Below are positions 1 to 6,747 of a DNA stretch of 44,534 bases, piece by piece. Within the stretch, counting starts at the first letter, position 1. The number at the start of each line of letters is the position of its first letter. Location of the stretch: contig JAKLIX010000002.1 in the NCBI GenBank assembly GCA_022709385.1, positions 1 through 44,534 of the forward strand, in the 5' to 3' direction. The notes beneath the pieces are model-generated. The model worked only from the letters and a program-made list of their open reading frames with translations. It searched no databases and was not told the origin of the DNA. The DNA comes from Bacteroidota bacterium. Its GTDB lineage: Bacteria > Bacteroidota > Bacteroidia > Bacteroidales > CAIXZF01. Position numbers and translations under genes: made by a program.

Positions 1-93
1 GATCGTCCCCGAAAAATCCCCGTATTTCTCCTGTGGGTCGTAACATGGTTCAAATTTCTTAAAATCTGACCATGTTAATTGTTTTAGGTTCAT
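1..93 (-). CDS. Phage hypothetical protein, partial (C-terminus outside window)
   Basis: An open frame starts with ATG at 93 and runs off the left edge after 31 codons. The visible N-terminus begins MNLKQLTWSDFKKFEPCYDP. I recall this type of N-terminus (Trp-x-x-Phe-x-x-Phe-x-Pro-Cys-Tyr-Asp-Pro) from short phage proteins of Bacteroidota whose function is unknown; that is memory of a family pattern, not a search. It is the last visible gene of the leftward early block and lies 19 nt after the stop of the 60-residue zinc-finger gene. Confidence 0.6.
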   Translation of the reverse strand, partial: MNLKQLTWSDFKKFEPCYDPQEKYGDFSGTI

Positions 94-112
94 AGGTTTG
101 AGGTTTTAAATG

Positions 113-295
113 TTATATAAACGGTGAATAAATTGTAAACTCCTTGTTTGCAGTCTTAACCTCCGACACATCCTTGTAACCCTTCTCATGTATTTCCTTG
201 CAAAACCTACTGCAATAACTCCCCTGCCGGGCAACCTTTTCACGGCACTTCGGGTTAGCACACCGGGGCCGCTCAAATCTTATCTTTGCTTCCAT
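113..295 (-). CDS. Small zinc-finger-like phage protein (60 aa)
   Basis: A 60-residue protein with four cysteines in two pairs, CANPKC at about residues 12-17 and YCSRFC at about 27-32, spaced like a treble-clef or zinc-ribbon metal site. Basic residues surround the cysteines, which suggests nucleic-acid or protein binding, but no catalytic feature is present. The ATG at 295 overlaps the 3' end of the upstream DUF5672 gene by 16 nt, so it belongs to the same coupled minus-strand transcript. Exact function is unknown. Confidence 0.65.
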   Translation of the reverse strand: MEAKIRFERPRCANPKCREKVARQGSYCSRFCKEIHEKGYKDVSEVKTANKEFTIYSPFI

Positions 296-933
296 CTTTC
301 GAACTCATCCACTCTTCCGTGAATACCAAAAGCCCCATTGTACTTGCGAAACTTACCATTACCCTCCCATGAAAACCTATGAGCAACCTCCTCCGGGGCA
401 AACGTGAAGCCCAAAACCTCAAGCCCACGCCTCAACCTGCGACAGATCACATCATCCTCCGGGTGATCAGGCGGAGTCGGACAATGTATGCCATGATCTC
501 TCTCAATGTGATCAACCTTGTTCATCACCTGACTCACGTAATCCATAAGCCTCCGGCTCCGCATCGAGAACCCCCCATTGCCTACATTGTACTCCTCATT
601 CCTCCACCAGGGGGCCCCGATATAGTCATACTTTAAAAACTCATCAGACCAGGCTTCCTGGTTTACAATGTATCCATCCCATTGGCAGATCATGATCATC
701 TCCGTATCAACATAATCTACCATCTCCCTTATGATAAATCGGCTGTAATCCTCCCGGCTGCTGATCTTTGGAATCACCTCCGTGTAGATGCCTCGATAAT
801 AACATCTCTCATTCGTAAACAGGATTGCCTCCTTGAATTTGGCATGTTTCATGCACTCGTGCATGGCAAATACAGCCCTCTCAGGCTTTTTGGTGTCAGC
901 ACACACCAGCGTTACATTGCTCAGGTCTATCAT
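280..933 (-). CDS. DUF5672-like glycosyltransferase-type protein
   Basis: A 217-residue protein with the hallmarks I associate with DUF5672, a glycosyltransferase-like family found in surface-polysaccharide loci and viruses. Visible signatures are a Rossmann-like N-terminus with LVCADTK, the core EMIMICQWDGYIVN (about 78-91), YDYIGAPWW (about 102-110), the glycine-rich VGNGGFSMRSRRL (about 116-128), and a late acidic PEDDVICRRL. There is no signal peptide or membrane segment, so it should act in the cytoplasm. It is the second sugar-transfer gene in the phage replication operon, about 870 nt beyond the GT9 gene. Acceptor unknown: surface sugar, protein or DNA are all possible. The stop overlaps nothing downstream except the 60-residue gene. 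Confidence 0.75.
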   Translation of the reverse strand: MIDLSNVTLVCADTKKPERAVFAMHECMKHAKFKEAILFTNERCYYRGIYTEVIPKISSREDYSRFIIREMVDYVDTEMIMICQWDGYIVNQEAWSDEFLKYDYIGAPWWRNEEYNVGNGGFSMRSRRLMDYVSQVMNKVDHIERDHGIHCPTPPDHPEDDVICRRLRRGLEVLGFTFAPEEVAHRFSWEGNGKFRKYNGAFGIHGRVDEFERWKQR

Positions 934-1304
934 GATCGTATCAGTTTACCCTCGTTCAGGGCGTTGTTAATGTCACTCATAATGGCCTCATATATCCTGC
1001 GGTCATTGCTGTACACTATGATGTCAGACGTTGCTCTTTTGTAGTTGTTCAGCAGCGTTGTCCTGTCCCGGTTGTCGAGCCACCTGGCTGTTTCTTCACG
1101 GTCAAGTTTGAGATCAAAACACAGCTTCACAAACATATTCCGGGGGTAACGGTACTCCTTGTTTCTCAGCCTGCTTCTCAGCAGCGAAACATTTACCTGC
1201 CGCCCATGCCCCCAGGTGTCAATCTGGTACATCATGCACACCATCCGGGCAACGTAATCAATAGTAAGGTGCTGTTTAGTAACCTCTTGTATTTCGGTTT
1301 TCAT
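930..1304 (-). CDS. DnaA domain IV-like DNA-binding protein
   Basis: A 124-residue protein resembling only the C-terminal DNA-binding domain of DnaA. The segment from about residue 50 (YPRNMFVKLCFDLKL) to about 88 mimics the basic-loop and helix-turn-helix region of domain IV, and DNRDRTTLLNNYKRA (about 77-91) corresponds to the DnaA signature GGRDHTTVLHACRKI in spacing and chemistry. The AAA+ domain III is absent. It could bind DnaA-box-like sites and modulate initiation, or compete with host DnaA. The start overlaps the stop of the 167-residue gene by ATGA, and its own stop overlaps the DUF5672 start, so the three genes are coupled. Family placement is inference from motif similarity. Confidence 0.65.
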   Translation of the reverse strand: MKTEIQEVTKQHLTIDYVARMVCMMYQIDTWGHGRQVNVSLLRSRLRNKEYRYPRNMFVKLCFDLKLDREETARWLDNRDRTTLLNNYKRATSDIIVYSNDRRIYEAIMSDINNALNEGKLIRS

Positions 1305-1804
1305 ATAAACAGCGATTTGATATTTAAAATAAGCCTCTTAAACGCACTGGGGGTCTGGGTAATACCTTGCCCTTGTTTTTTTGTCTTCTCGCAACCTGCG
1401 TCACCGCAGGCCACAAAAACGGGATATTTTTGGGTAGTGTTGATCCCCGCCGTCATAGTGGTGTTTTTCGGGTGGAGGTAACCGAGCGATTCAACAGTGC
1501 GCTGTCCGTTCCGCCTGATGATGTGCTCACATTGCCGCTCCATTGCCATGTTACACAACATCTCCACCATCTGCGGGCCAGGACGCCCGGAGTCCCACCG
1601 ATAGTAATACCGGCCATATGACCTCTTGCGGGAGATAATACCCGCCTTGACAAGCACGCTCGCAAACAGCGTGTAATATGCAACACCCCTGTCACGTAGG
1701 AATGCAGCCAGCGGATGGGCCTGTTCCTTCTCGTAATAGTGCTCATAGGCTTCTTTTAGCGCAAAAAGAAGATTCCCCCTGGTAAAATTCACCTTGTTGT
1801 TCAT
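1301..1804 (-). CDS. Phage hypothetical protein with winged-helix-like segment
   Basis: A 167-residue protein. Residues about 30-70 (FLRDRGVAYYTLFASVLVKA followed by GIISRKRSYGRYYYRW) look like a small winged-helix unit of the sort seen in several Bacteroidota phage proteins, ending in the aromatic wing YGRYYYRW. The C-terminal third is polar with two cysteines and no recognisable fold. No signal peptide. Start and stop overlap both neighbours by ATGA. DNA binding is a guess from the winged-helix-like stretch. Confidence 0.55.
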   Translation of the reverse strand: MNNKVNFTRGNLLFALKEAYEHYYEKEQAHPLAAFLRDRGVAYYTLFASVLVKAGIISRKRSYGRYYYRWDSGRPGPQMVEMLCNMAMERQCEHIIRRNGQRTVESLGYLHPKNTTMTAGINTTQKYPVFVACGDAGCEKTKKQGQGITQTPSAFKRLILNIKSLFI

Positions 1805-2895
1805 GTCTTTGGTTGTTTTTGGTTATCAATCAATTCCTGCGTTAATTGTTCCCGGAATAATTCACCGCTCTGACACGGGGCAATGGTCTCATTCGTCCAT
1901 GTCCCGGCCTCTTTCCTTTCTGCGGCCCACCGGCACAACTCCCCCTTCACCGTCTCATGCTTGAAGCAAGGGAAGTAAGGACATGCCGTCTTCACATCAA
2001 AGCTGTGTGTGTGTACGTAGTATTGCGTTCTGCTTGCCGTTGAGAATGCCCCGTAAACTCCCACCGCAGGCAAGCCGACACCCTCCCGGAAATGTATAGC
2101 CGCTGTGTCAGTGCTCACAATCAGGTCAAAGGCAAGTAAATCCTTCAGGAACCTGTCAAAGTCATTGCTGTGTGGGATGATGGTGATGTCTGCATTGATG
2201 GCAACCAGCACGTTCTTGTCGTTCTCCGTCAGATTCCTTTCATGCACATAAACCCTGGCATCAGGATAGGTCCTGCGGATCGGTATGTAAAAATCCTCAA
2301 TCCCGCTGCTGCGTATCTGACAGCTTGCCCTGTGGCAGATTAATATACCGCTTCCGGTCTTCTTCTGAGGGATCAGCACGGGCCGGCACATATCGTTTGT
2401 CGGTTCAACACCGAGCCTGTTAAAGTATGCCCTTATCCAGTTGTCTGCCCCCGCCTCATTCGCTGCAAACTCCAAGGGGATGCGGTGCAGATTCCTGTAC
2501 TTGGTCATCAGACTGCCAAAGGTGAAGTCGTTGACTATCGGCTCATGGAAGTGTTTTAGAAATAGTTTCCTGTGACTGAAATACTTAAACAGTGGCCAGA
2601 AGTACGGATTCATGTGGACAGTGATGGTGGCTGTGCTCAGGTACTCAGTGATGGCTGAGAACACCACAGCGTCACCGATACCCTGCGGAAGGTGGGTGAA
2701 TGCCACCCTGGTCTTGTCCGCACGGGCCGCATCAAACAGATCGCTCAGGGGATATATCCTTCCACGCCCCTCGGTGATCATCTGCCGGGTGATGTCGGCA
2801 GGCAAAACAGCCAGGGAGTTCTTCGGATAATGGTACCTGTATGCCCCCTTCAGCATCGCTCCATTCTTGTTGAAGTGTGTTGCAAACAGTTTCAT
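1801..2895 (-). CDS. Glycosyltransferase family 9 (heptosyltransferase-like) protein
   Basis: A 364-residue protein with a GT-B layout. The N-terminal half has the ADP-heptose/LPS heptosyltransferase loop LPQGIGDAVVFSAI (about 69-82). The C-terminal half has DLIVSTDTAAIHFREGVGLP (about 257-276) followed by VGVYGAFSTASRT, the donor-binding D-T-A-x-x-H motif of GT9 enzymes. A late cluster of four cysteines (ACPYFPCF and ELCRW) may bind metal, as in some GT9 members. No signal peptide. In cells these enzymes add heptose to lipid A core; in a phage replication operon a capsular, LPS or nucleic-acid acceptor is possible. ATGA overlaps on both sides tie it to its neighbours. Confidence 0.8.
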   Translation of the reverse strand: MKLFATHFNKNGAMLKGAYRYHYPKNSLAVLPADITRQMITEGRGRIYPLSDLFDAARADKTRVAFTHLPQGIGDAVVFSAITEYLSTATITVHMNPYFWPLFKYFSHRKLFLKHFHEPIVNDFTFGSLMTKYRNLHRIPLEFAANEAGADNWIRAYFNRLGVEPTNDMCRPVLIPQKKTGSGILICHRASCQIRSSGIEDFYIPIRRTYPDARVYVHERNLTENDKNVLVAINADITIIPHSNDFDRFLKDLLAFDLIVSTDTAAIHFREGVGLPAVGVYGAFSTASRTQYYVHTHSFDVKTACPYFPCFKHETVKGELCRWAAERKEAGTWTNETIAPCQSGELFREQLTQELIDNQKQPKT

Positions 2896-3137
2896 TTGGC
2901 CGGGAATAGCTTGTTGATCATTATCCCCTCAAGGTGTCCATACATGCCACGCACATCTGCAACGTCCTCCCTGACACACTCGACAATACCATAGCAGGGC
3001 TCGCTGTCATCATCAAACCACATCACCCGGACACCGGGGCTGATGTGTTTGCGAAATACACTGAGACGGTGGTGCCCGAAAAACACCATCCCGATCAGGG
3101 CTAAGAAAATCACACACGGAATAATTAAATAGGTCAT
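2892..3137 (-). CDS. Small single-pass membrane protein
   Basis: An 81-residue protein starting at ATG 3137; a TTG six bases earlier is a less likely start. The first 20 or so residues (MTYLIIPCVIFLALIGMVFF) form one hydrophobic helix, followed by a soluble tail of about 55 residues resembling a small beta-rich domain (VRVMWFDDDSEPCYGIVECV). It starts 2 nt after the helicase stop and ends in an ATGA overlap with the GT9 gene. Membrane anchoring next to a glycosyltransferase could hint at a surface-modification role, but that is speculation. Confidence 0.6.
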   Translation of the reverse strand: MTYLIIPCVIFLALIGMVFFGHHRLSVFRKHISPGVRVMWFDDDSEPCYGIVECVREDVADVRGMYGHLEGIMINKLFPAK

Positions 3138-3139
3138 AT

Positions 3140-4453
3140 TCAAAATATTGGGGTTTGTATTACTTCTTTTTCGGAATGTTCAGTGAAATGTGTGGTATCC
3201 CGGTTAAAGTGGGCCAGTCCATCCAGCACACCCACGTTGCGGCCCTTCACCAGGTCAATCATGGCGAGTCCGCCCGTGCTGTATTCCGTGCCGTGGAAGT
3301 CAATCATCTCTATGCCGTAAACCTCCGGTCGGTAAACCAACAGTATAACATCGGCAGCCTCCTCAATCTGTCCACTGTCACGCAGATGATGAAGGGCCGG
3401 ACGCTGGTCTTTCTCCGATGTGCGGTGCAGTTGACTGATCAGGATAATGGGAATATTGAGCTCTTTGGCGAGGTTCTTAAATTGCCTGGCAGCCTTGGCC
3501 ATATCCTGCTCACGGCTGATCTTCTCCCCGGTGGTCGTTAATTGCAGGTAATCCACAATGGCCAGTGACAAACCCTGATGTAACTTTAACAACCTGATGG
3601 TATTCATGATCTCTGACACCTTCGCCGTGACGCCCTGTGGAAGAAAGATGCCTTTGGTGATAATATCACCGATCCGGCTGTTGAGGGCGTCAATGTCCCG
3701 CATATCCAGTTTGTTATACAGTATATCCTTTGCCGGGACATCGCTTGCAAAGGACATCAGGCGGGCGGTGATCTGAATGTCGGTCATCTCCAGTGACCAG
3801 ATACCTACGTTGTGCCCTGTCATGGCGGCTGTGTAAGCACATGACAGTGCCATTGAAGTCTTCCCCTGTGAAGTGCGCCCGGCAATCACCACCAGATCGC
3901 CCCCGTGCATTCCACCCGTGAAGTTGTCAAGCCACTTCAGTCCGTATGGGATCCCGGTCAGTTTGTTGCCGGATGCGTTGAGGTCTATCTGCCTGAATAC
4001 GTCCTTCACTGTATCCAGCAGGGTAAGAAAGGATACCGTTCCGCCTGATCGTATCTCTTTCAGACCATCCTCAAGGATAGTGAGCAGTTCATCCCCGTCA
4101 CTGTTTTTACTCGCAATAATAAAGGATGCAAGACGGTTGACTGATTGCCTGATATAGTGCTGATGAAGTGAATCAATTAGGGCCTCCACATCGGCAAACC
4201 ACTCACACGAAGCAACCAACTGGGATAACACCTCCGCAGACATACCCACCTTGGAAGCGATGGTGAATACATCGGTTTTACCTCCCTCATCCATCTGTTG
4301 TTTGTAGGCCCGGAATATGCTTCTGTGATGGCTCTCATCACTGAACAGGTTTTCATGCAGTTCCTTGTTGTGTTCAAGGTACACGGCCCTGTCGTTCAGT
4401 ATGTAGGCCAAGAGTGTTTGTTCTGCCTTCAGTATGTCTGTTGTTGCTATCAT
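3140..4453 (-). CDS. dnaB: DnaB-family replicative DNA helicase
   Basis: A 437-residue phage replicative helicase. The ATG at 4453 overlaps the upstream initiator stop by ATGA, and the protein then begins MIATTDILKAEQTLLAYILN, the standard DnaB N-terminal domain; an upstream in-frame start would add 22 basic residues not seen in the family. The RecA-like C-terminal domain has Walker A GRTSQGKTS (about 192-200), Walker B AIVDYLQL (about 298-305), and the SQLHRTSEKDQRPALHHLR motif with the downstream GQIEEAADVILLVYRPE arginine-finger region. Length is normal for phage DnaB. It should be loaded at the origin by the protein encoded immediately upstream. Confidence 0.93.
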   Translation of the reverse strand: MIATTDILKAEQTLLAYILNDRAVYLEHNKELHENLFSDESHHRSIFRAYKQQMDEGGKTDVFTIASKVGMSAEVLSQLVASCEWFADVEALIDSLHQHYIRQSVNRLASFIIASKNSDGDELLTILEDGLKEIRSGGTVSFLTLLDTVKDVFRQIDLNASGNKLTGIPYGLKWLDNFTGGMHGGDLVVIAGRTSQGKTSMALSCAYTAAMTGHNVGIWSLEMTDIQITARLMSFASDVPAKDILYNKLDMRDIDALNSRIGDIITKGIFLPQGVTAKVSEIMNTIRLLKLHQGLSLAIVDYLQLTTTGEKISREQDMAKAARQFKNLAKELNIPIILISQLHRTSEKDQRPALHHLRDSGQIEEAADVILLVYRPEVYGIEMIDFHGTEYSTGGLAMIDLVKGRNVGVLDGLAHFNRDTTHFTEHSEKEVIQTPIF

Positions 4454-5268
4454 CTTATCCTCACGATCTTTGGTGCGCCTGTTTCGGTGGTTTCTTCCTT
4501 TTTGTTTCTTGATAGCCATGCCACCCAGTTGGAAAAGCGGCGGCGGTACTCTGCCAGGGGCTTGCCCCAGTCGTCCTGTGCTTCAATGTGGTTTATGAAG
4601 TCCGGGATCAGTCTTAAAAGCTGTGGGATAGATGTGATCTTTCCGTTTGATACCCTGGTGACGGCAAGGTGCCAGCTTTCGGGGCCGAGCCTGAGTTGTT
4701 CGGAGAGTTTGTCTTTATCTTTTTGAAAAAATACGAGAGATTTATCATTCAAGGTAGGTACCGGTGTTTCTGTGGGGGGGGGCGGAAACTCCCTCACGTG
4801 CGTGTGCGTGCGCTGTATTACTAAAGAGCTATCTTGATCTCTCTCTTGTTCTTTACTATAATCTCCTTTCCCTTCCTTTCCCTTCCGGGGGTGAGCGGTC
4901 GTCGAATGGTCGTCGAATGGTCGTCGAATGGTCGTCGAATTTTCAGAATATCCGGGATATTTTGTTGATTTTTTCTCAATTTTTTGGTGATGCCATCCGG
5001 TCACATGCAGGTATTGTTCTGTTCCTGATTGATAGCATATTAACAGCTTTGCCTTAATAAGTTCATTTAACAGTTCTTCGATGTAATCACCACCAAAATT
5101 ATCACCAGGGAAAACCTGCATTTTTATCTGCTTTGGATGGTATGGAATATTGCCTGCGTCGTCGCAAAAATTCCACATACCGATGAACAGTAGTCGAGCG
5201 GTCGTCGAACATTCGACGACTTGTGCCGAAGTCCAAAACTCTGGTTTTATGGTTCTAATTCTGGCCAT
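4450..5268 (-). CDS. Phage replication initiator / helicase-loader protein (DnaD-like organisation)
   Basis: A 272-residue protein whose start I place at ATG 5268, giving the N-terminus MARIRTIKPEFWTSAQVV, the recognisable beginning of phage replication proteins with an N-terminal winged helix (RLLFIGMWNFCDDAGNIP follows). A basic low-complexity linker (about 120-170) separates this from a C-terminal alpha-helical region (PQLLRLIPDFINHIEAQDDW) that could contact DnaB. An upstream ATG at 5319 would add 17 unlikely residues. The linker coding region contains four 11-bp tandem repeats and the winged-helix coding region an inverted pair of the same unit, as in lambda O-type initiators that bind an origin in their own gene. 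It overlaps the preceding 72-residue gene by 14 nt and dnaB by 4 nt. Confidence 0.75.
   Translation of the reverse strand: MARIRTIKPEFWTSAQVVECSTTARLLFIGMWNFCDDAGNIPYHPKQIKMQVFPGDNFGGDYIEELLNELIKAKLLICYQSGTEQYLHVTGWHHQKIEKKSTKYPGYSENSTTIRRPFDDHSTTAHPRKGKEGKGDYSKEQERDQDSSLVIQRTHTHVREFPPPPTETPVPTLNDKSLVFFQKDKDKLSEQLRLGPESWHLAVTRVSNGKITSIPQLLRLIPDFINHIEAQDDWGKPLAEYRRRFSNWVAWLSRNKKEETTETGAPKIVRIR
4897..4940. repeat. Four 11-bp tandem iterons (putative origin)
   Basis: Four exact head-to-tail copies of GGTCGTCGAAT at 4897-4907, 4908-4918, 4919-4929 and 4930-4940. The 11-bp period is about one helical turn and is not a multiple of three, so the repeat is not maintained by the protein (it encodes different residues in successive copies). 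This is the classic look of initiator-binding iterons inside a replication gene. Confidence 0.7.
5200..5220. repeat. Inverted pair of the same iteron unit
   Basis: GGTCGTCGAA (5200-5209) is followed after one base by ATTCGACGAC (5211-5220), the inverted complement of the 11-bp iteron unit. The 14-base context GAGCGGTCGTCGAA is shared with the first tandem iteron at 4894. It could be an autoregulatory operator for the initiator or part of the origin, about 260 bp from the tandem array. Confidence 0.6.
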
Positions 5269-5473
5269 ACTTTCTGTGAAGTTGATGAAGTTCAGCGATG
5301 AAGTCTTTGCTCTGGGCAATGGATTGATTCAGGGTGTGCCTTACGATTGCACTTAGCGGGGCCTTGAGGGTGTTGTTATTGATGTAGATGATCTGGTGTT
5401 CTATCTCGATGATCTTGGCACACAGGTCAGCAATAGCCTTCCTCCGCTCGGAAGCGTCTTGATTCATTGGCAT
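5255..5473 (-). CDS. Small helical protein preceding the initiator (72 aa)
   Basis: A 72-residue protein starting at ATG 5473 (or ATG 5467), beginning MPMNQDASERRKAIADLC. It is almost entirely helical and polar (ADLCAKIIEIEHQIIYINNN, then SIAQSKDFIAELHQLHRKYG) and could form a coiled coil. A longer frame from 5722 exists but would translate the structured leader RNA and a promoter, so I reject it. It overlaps the initiator start by 14 nt, so its translation probably controls initiator translation. Function unknown. Confidence 0.55.
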   Translation of the reverse strand: MPMNQDASERRKAIADLCAKIIEIEHQIIYINNNTLKAPLSAIVRHTLNQSIAQSKDFIAELHQLHRKYGQN

Positions 5474-5496
5474 GAAATTTTGGAAATTGTGAAAAG

Positions 5497-5645
5497 AAAA
5501 ACCCCTCCCGGAGTCCGACTGCTTGATGCCAGTAATGACACGGGAGTAGCAACACACCCTTACAGCCGGAACCCCGGAAGGGGCCCAATACGTTCTGCTA
5601 TTATAAGCACAAAATGTAATTACTGGCATGAAAGAGTGTGTTGCT
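5497..5645 (-). ncRNA. Structured leader RNA with two interleaved complementary pairs and a terminator-like stem
   Basis: On the minus strand a likely transcript begins near 5645. Its 5' end AGCAACACAC (5645-5636) is perfectly complementary to GTGTGTTGCT (5557-5548), and TGCCAGTAAT (5628-5619) is complementary to ATTACTGGCA (5536-5527). The pairs interleave, so both together form a pseudoknot rather than a nested stem. A CCCC-TTCC-GGGG hairpin (about 5586-5575) lies between them. The last complementary segment sits inside the loop of a CTCCCG/CGGGAG stem (5546-5541 with 5510-5505) followed by GGGTTTTTCTTTT, which resembles an intrinsic terminator. The small gene and the replication initiator follow directly. 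No known RNA family recognised. Confidence 0.55.
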
Positions 5646-5650
5646 GGGTG

Positions 5651-5684
5651 CAAATATACGACACTTTTTGCCGTTTCCGACAAA
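5651..5684 (-). promoter_or_regulatory. Bacteroidota-type promoter for the leader RNA and replication genes
   Basis: Minus-strand TATATTTG (5658-5651) matches the Bacteroidota -7 consensus TAnnTTTG exactly. TTTG (5684-5681) lies 22 bases upstream as a -33 element, slightly longer than the usual 19-21. Initiation would fall near 5645, exactly at the start of the first complementary arm of the leader RNA. Confidence 0.6.
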
Positions 5685-5745
5685 TCAGTGTAAATATTTT
5701 TTTGCACCCCTGTATTAAGCATTTATCAACGTCTTATGAAATATT

Positions 5746-5910
5746 TTATAAAGTTATTTTTGCCTCTTTTTCCAGCTCCCTGACCGTGAAAATTTCACTA
5801 TCACATATCGGACAGACGTGTATGGGTTTTAATGGCCTGCCGTCCTCATATTTGATACCAGGTTTTGGCCTCACCATCTTCTCACACCATATGCAGCGAA
5901 TCCTTTTCAT
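5746..5910 (-). CDS. Small zinc-ribbon protein (54 aa)
   Basis: A 54-residue protein read from ATG 5910 to TAA 5746, starting MKRIRCIWCEKMVRPKPG. It has two CxxC knuckles, CIWC (residues 6-9) and CPIC (about 34-37), 24 residues apart, a typical rubredoxin-like zinc ribbon, and a short charged helical tail ending EKEAKITL. The ATG overlaps the stop of the 139-residue gene as ATGA. Such mini zinc ribbons are common in phage early regions and have no defined role. Confidence 0.7.
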   Translation of the reverse strand: MKRIRCIWCEKMVRPKPGIKYEDGRPLKPIHVCPICDSEIFTVRELEKEAKITL

Positions 5911-6326
5911 TGCCCATATCTCCCCTGATTTATTCCCACTTGTGCCCTGCGATCTTCACGGGCAGTTGCCAGTACGCTGCGGCACCAGTCAAGCTGATGG
6001 GTGGCCGTCCGGTTCAACCTCTCGATCATGTCATACAGATGGTGCTCACGCCTGCACGCACTGTCAACAATAGCATTGACGGCCTTCGTGCTGATGTTCG
6101 GAATGGCTTTCGATGCCTCAACCAACTGCTTTATCAATCCCGTCTGCAAGGCTTCATTCAGGCGGTACTTTGCATCTGCCTTCATCTTTCCGGTGCGTGC
6201 AACCCAGGCTGAAAGGTCATTGCCCCTTATCAGTGCTTCCTCGGCCTGCTCGCTCATGGTTGTCTCCAGATACGCCTGAAGCTGCATGGCTTCCTGCTCA
6301 AGTTCTTCTATAGTGGCTATCAGCAT
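5907..6326 (-). CDS. Phage hypothetical protein, helical (139 aa)
   Basis: A 139-residue soluble protein, predicted almost wholly alpha-helical (IEELEQEAMQLQAYLETTMS; ALQTGLIKQLVEASKAIPN), ending in a polar tail. Not recognised. Position among nuclease, recombinase and replication genes suggests a DNA-metabolism accessory, which is context only. It ends in an ATGA overlap with the zinc-ribbon gene. Confidence 0.6.
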   Translation of the reverse strand: MLIATIEELEQEAMQLQAYLETTMSEQAEEALIRGNDLSAWVARTGKMKADAKYRLNEALQTGLIKQLVEASKAIPNISTKAVNAIVDSACRREHHLYDMIERLNRTATHQLDWCRSVLATAREDRRAQVGINQGRYGQ

Positions 6327-6336
6327 ATCAATGGAA

Positions 6337-6747
6337 TTATTTTGAATTATACCAATCCATTAATTTTTTATTGGTTCGTTCATTAATCTCCTCCAAACTC
6401 CTCATAAAGTTTAAATACAGCTCATGTTCCTTCTCTTTGGATAAAAAACTTTCCGGCCACATTTTCTCTAAAAATATAAGATCAGGATAATCATATTCTC
6501 TTGTATCATCAAAACAGCTTCCTGAGACATAGCCATAACGAGTAAAGTAATAGATGGGTAAAAAAGCATCTGAATCAAAAAAATACAAACACCAAACACC
6601 ATCGGTATTTTTGGCAACAACACCCTCGTGTTTTTCATAGGTATCACCGAAACCAAGAAATTTATCACAACGAAAAGAGAACAAATCACCTTCGTGGATT
6701 TTCTTATCATACCTATCATAAAAACCAGTAAATATTCGCTCTTTCAT
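6337..6747 (-). CDS. YopX-like phage protein
   Basis: A 136-residue protein with the YopX-type opening: IFTGFYDRYDKKIHEGDLFS, i.e. the order R-x-x-D-K-x-I-x-x-G-D followed by beta strands and aromatic residues (GVWCLYFFDSDAFLPIYYFT), then a charged helical tail. YopX-domain proteins occur in many Gram-positive and Bacteroidota phages with no settled role. Base composition is clearly more AT-rich than the flanking genes, which points to recent acquisition. ATG at 6747 overlaps the nuclease stop by ATGA. Confidence 0.65.
   Translation of the reverse strand: MKERIFTGFYDRYDKKIHEGDLFSFRCDKFLGFGDTYEKHEGVVAKNTDGVWCLYFFDSDAFLPIYYFTRYGYVSGSCFDDTREYDYPDLIFLEKMWPESFLSKEKEHELYLNFMRSLEEINERTNKKLMDWYNSK

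Noticed and set aside
4864..4890. CCTTTCCCTT-type low-complexity run as a separate repeat element
   Set aside because: It encodes the basic RKGKEGKG linker of the initiator and is explained by codon composition.
5474..5722. N-terminal extension of the 72-residue protein back to 5722
   Set aside because: It would translate the promoter and the entire structured leader; the peptide has no domain-like character and the ATG at 5473 fits better.
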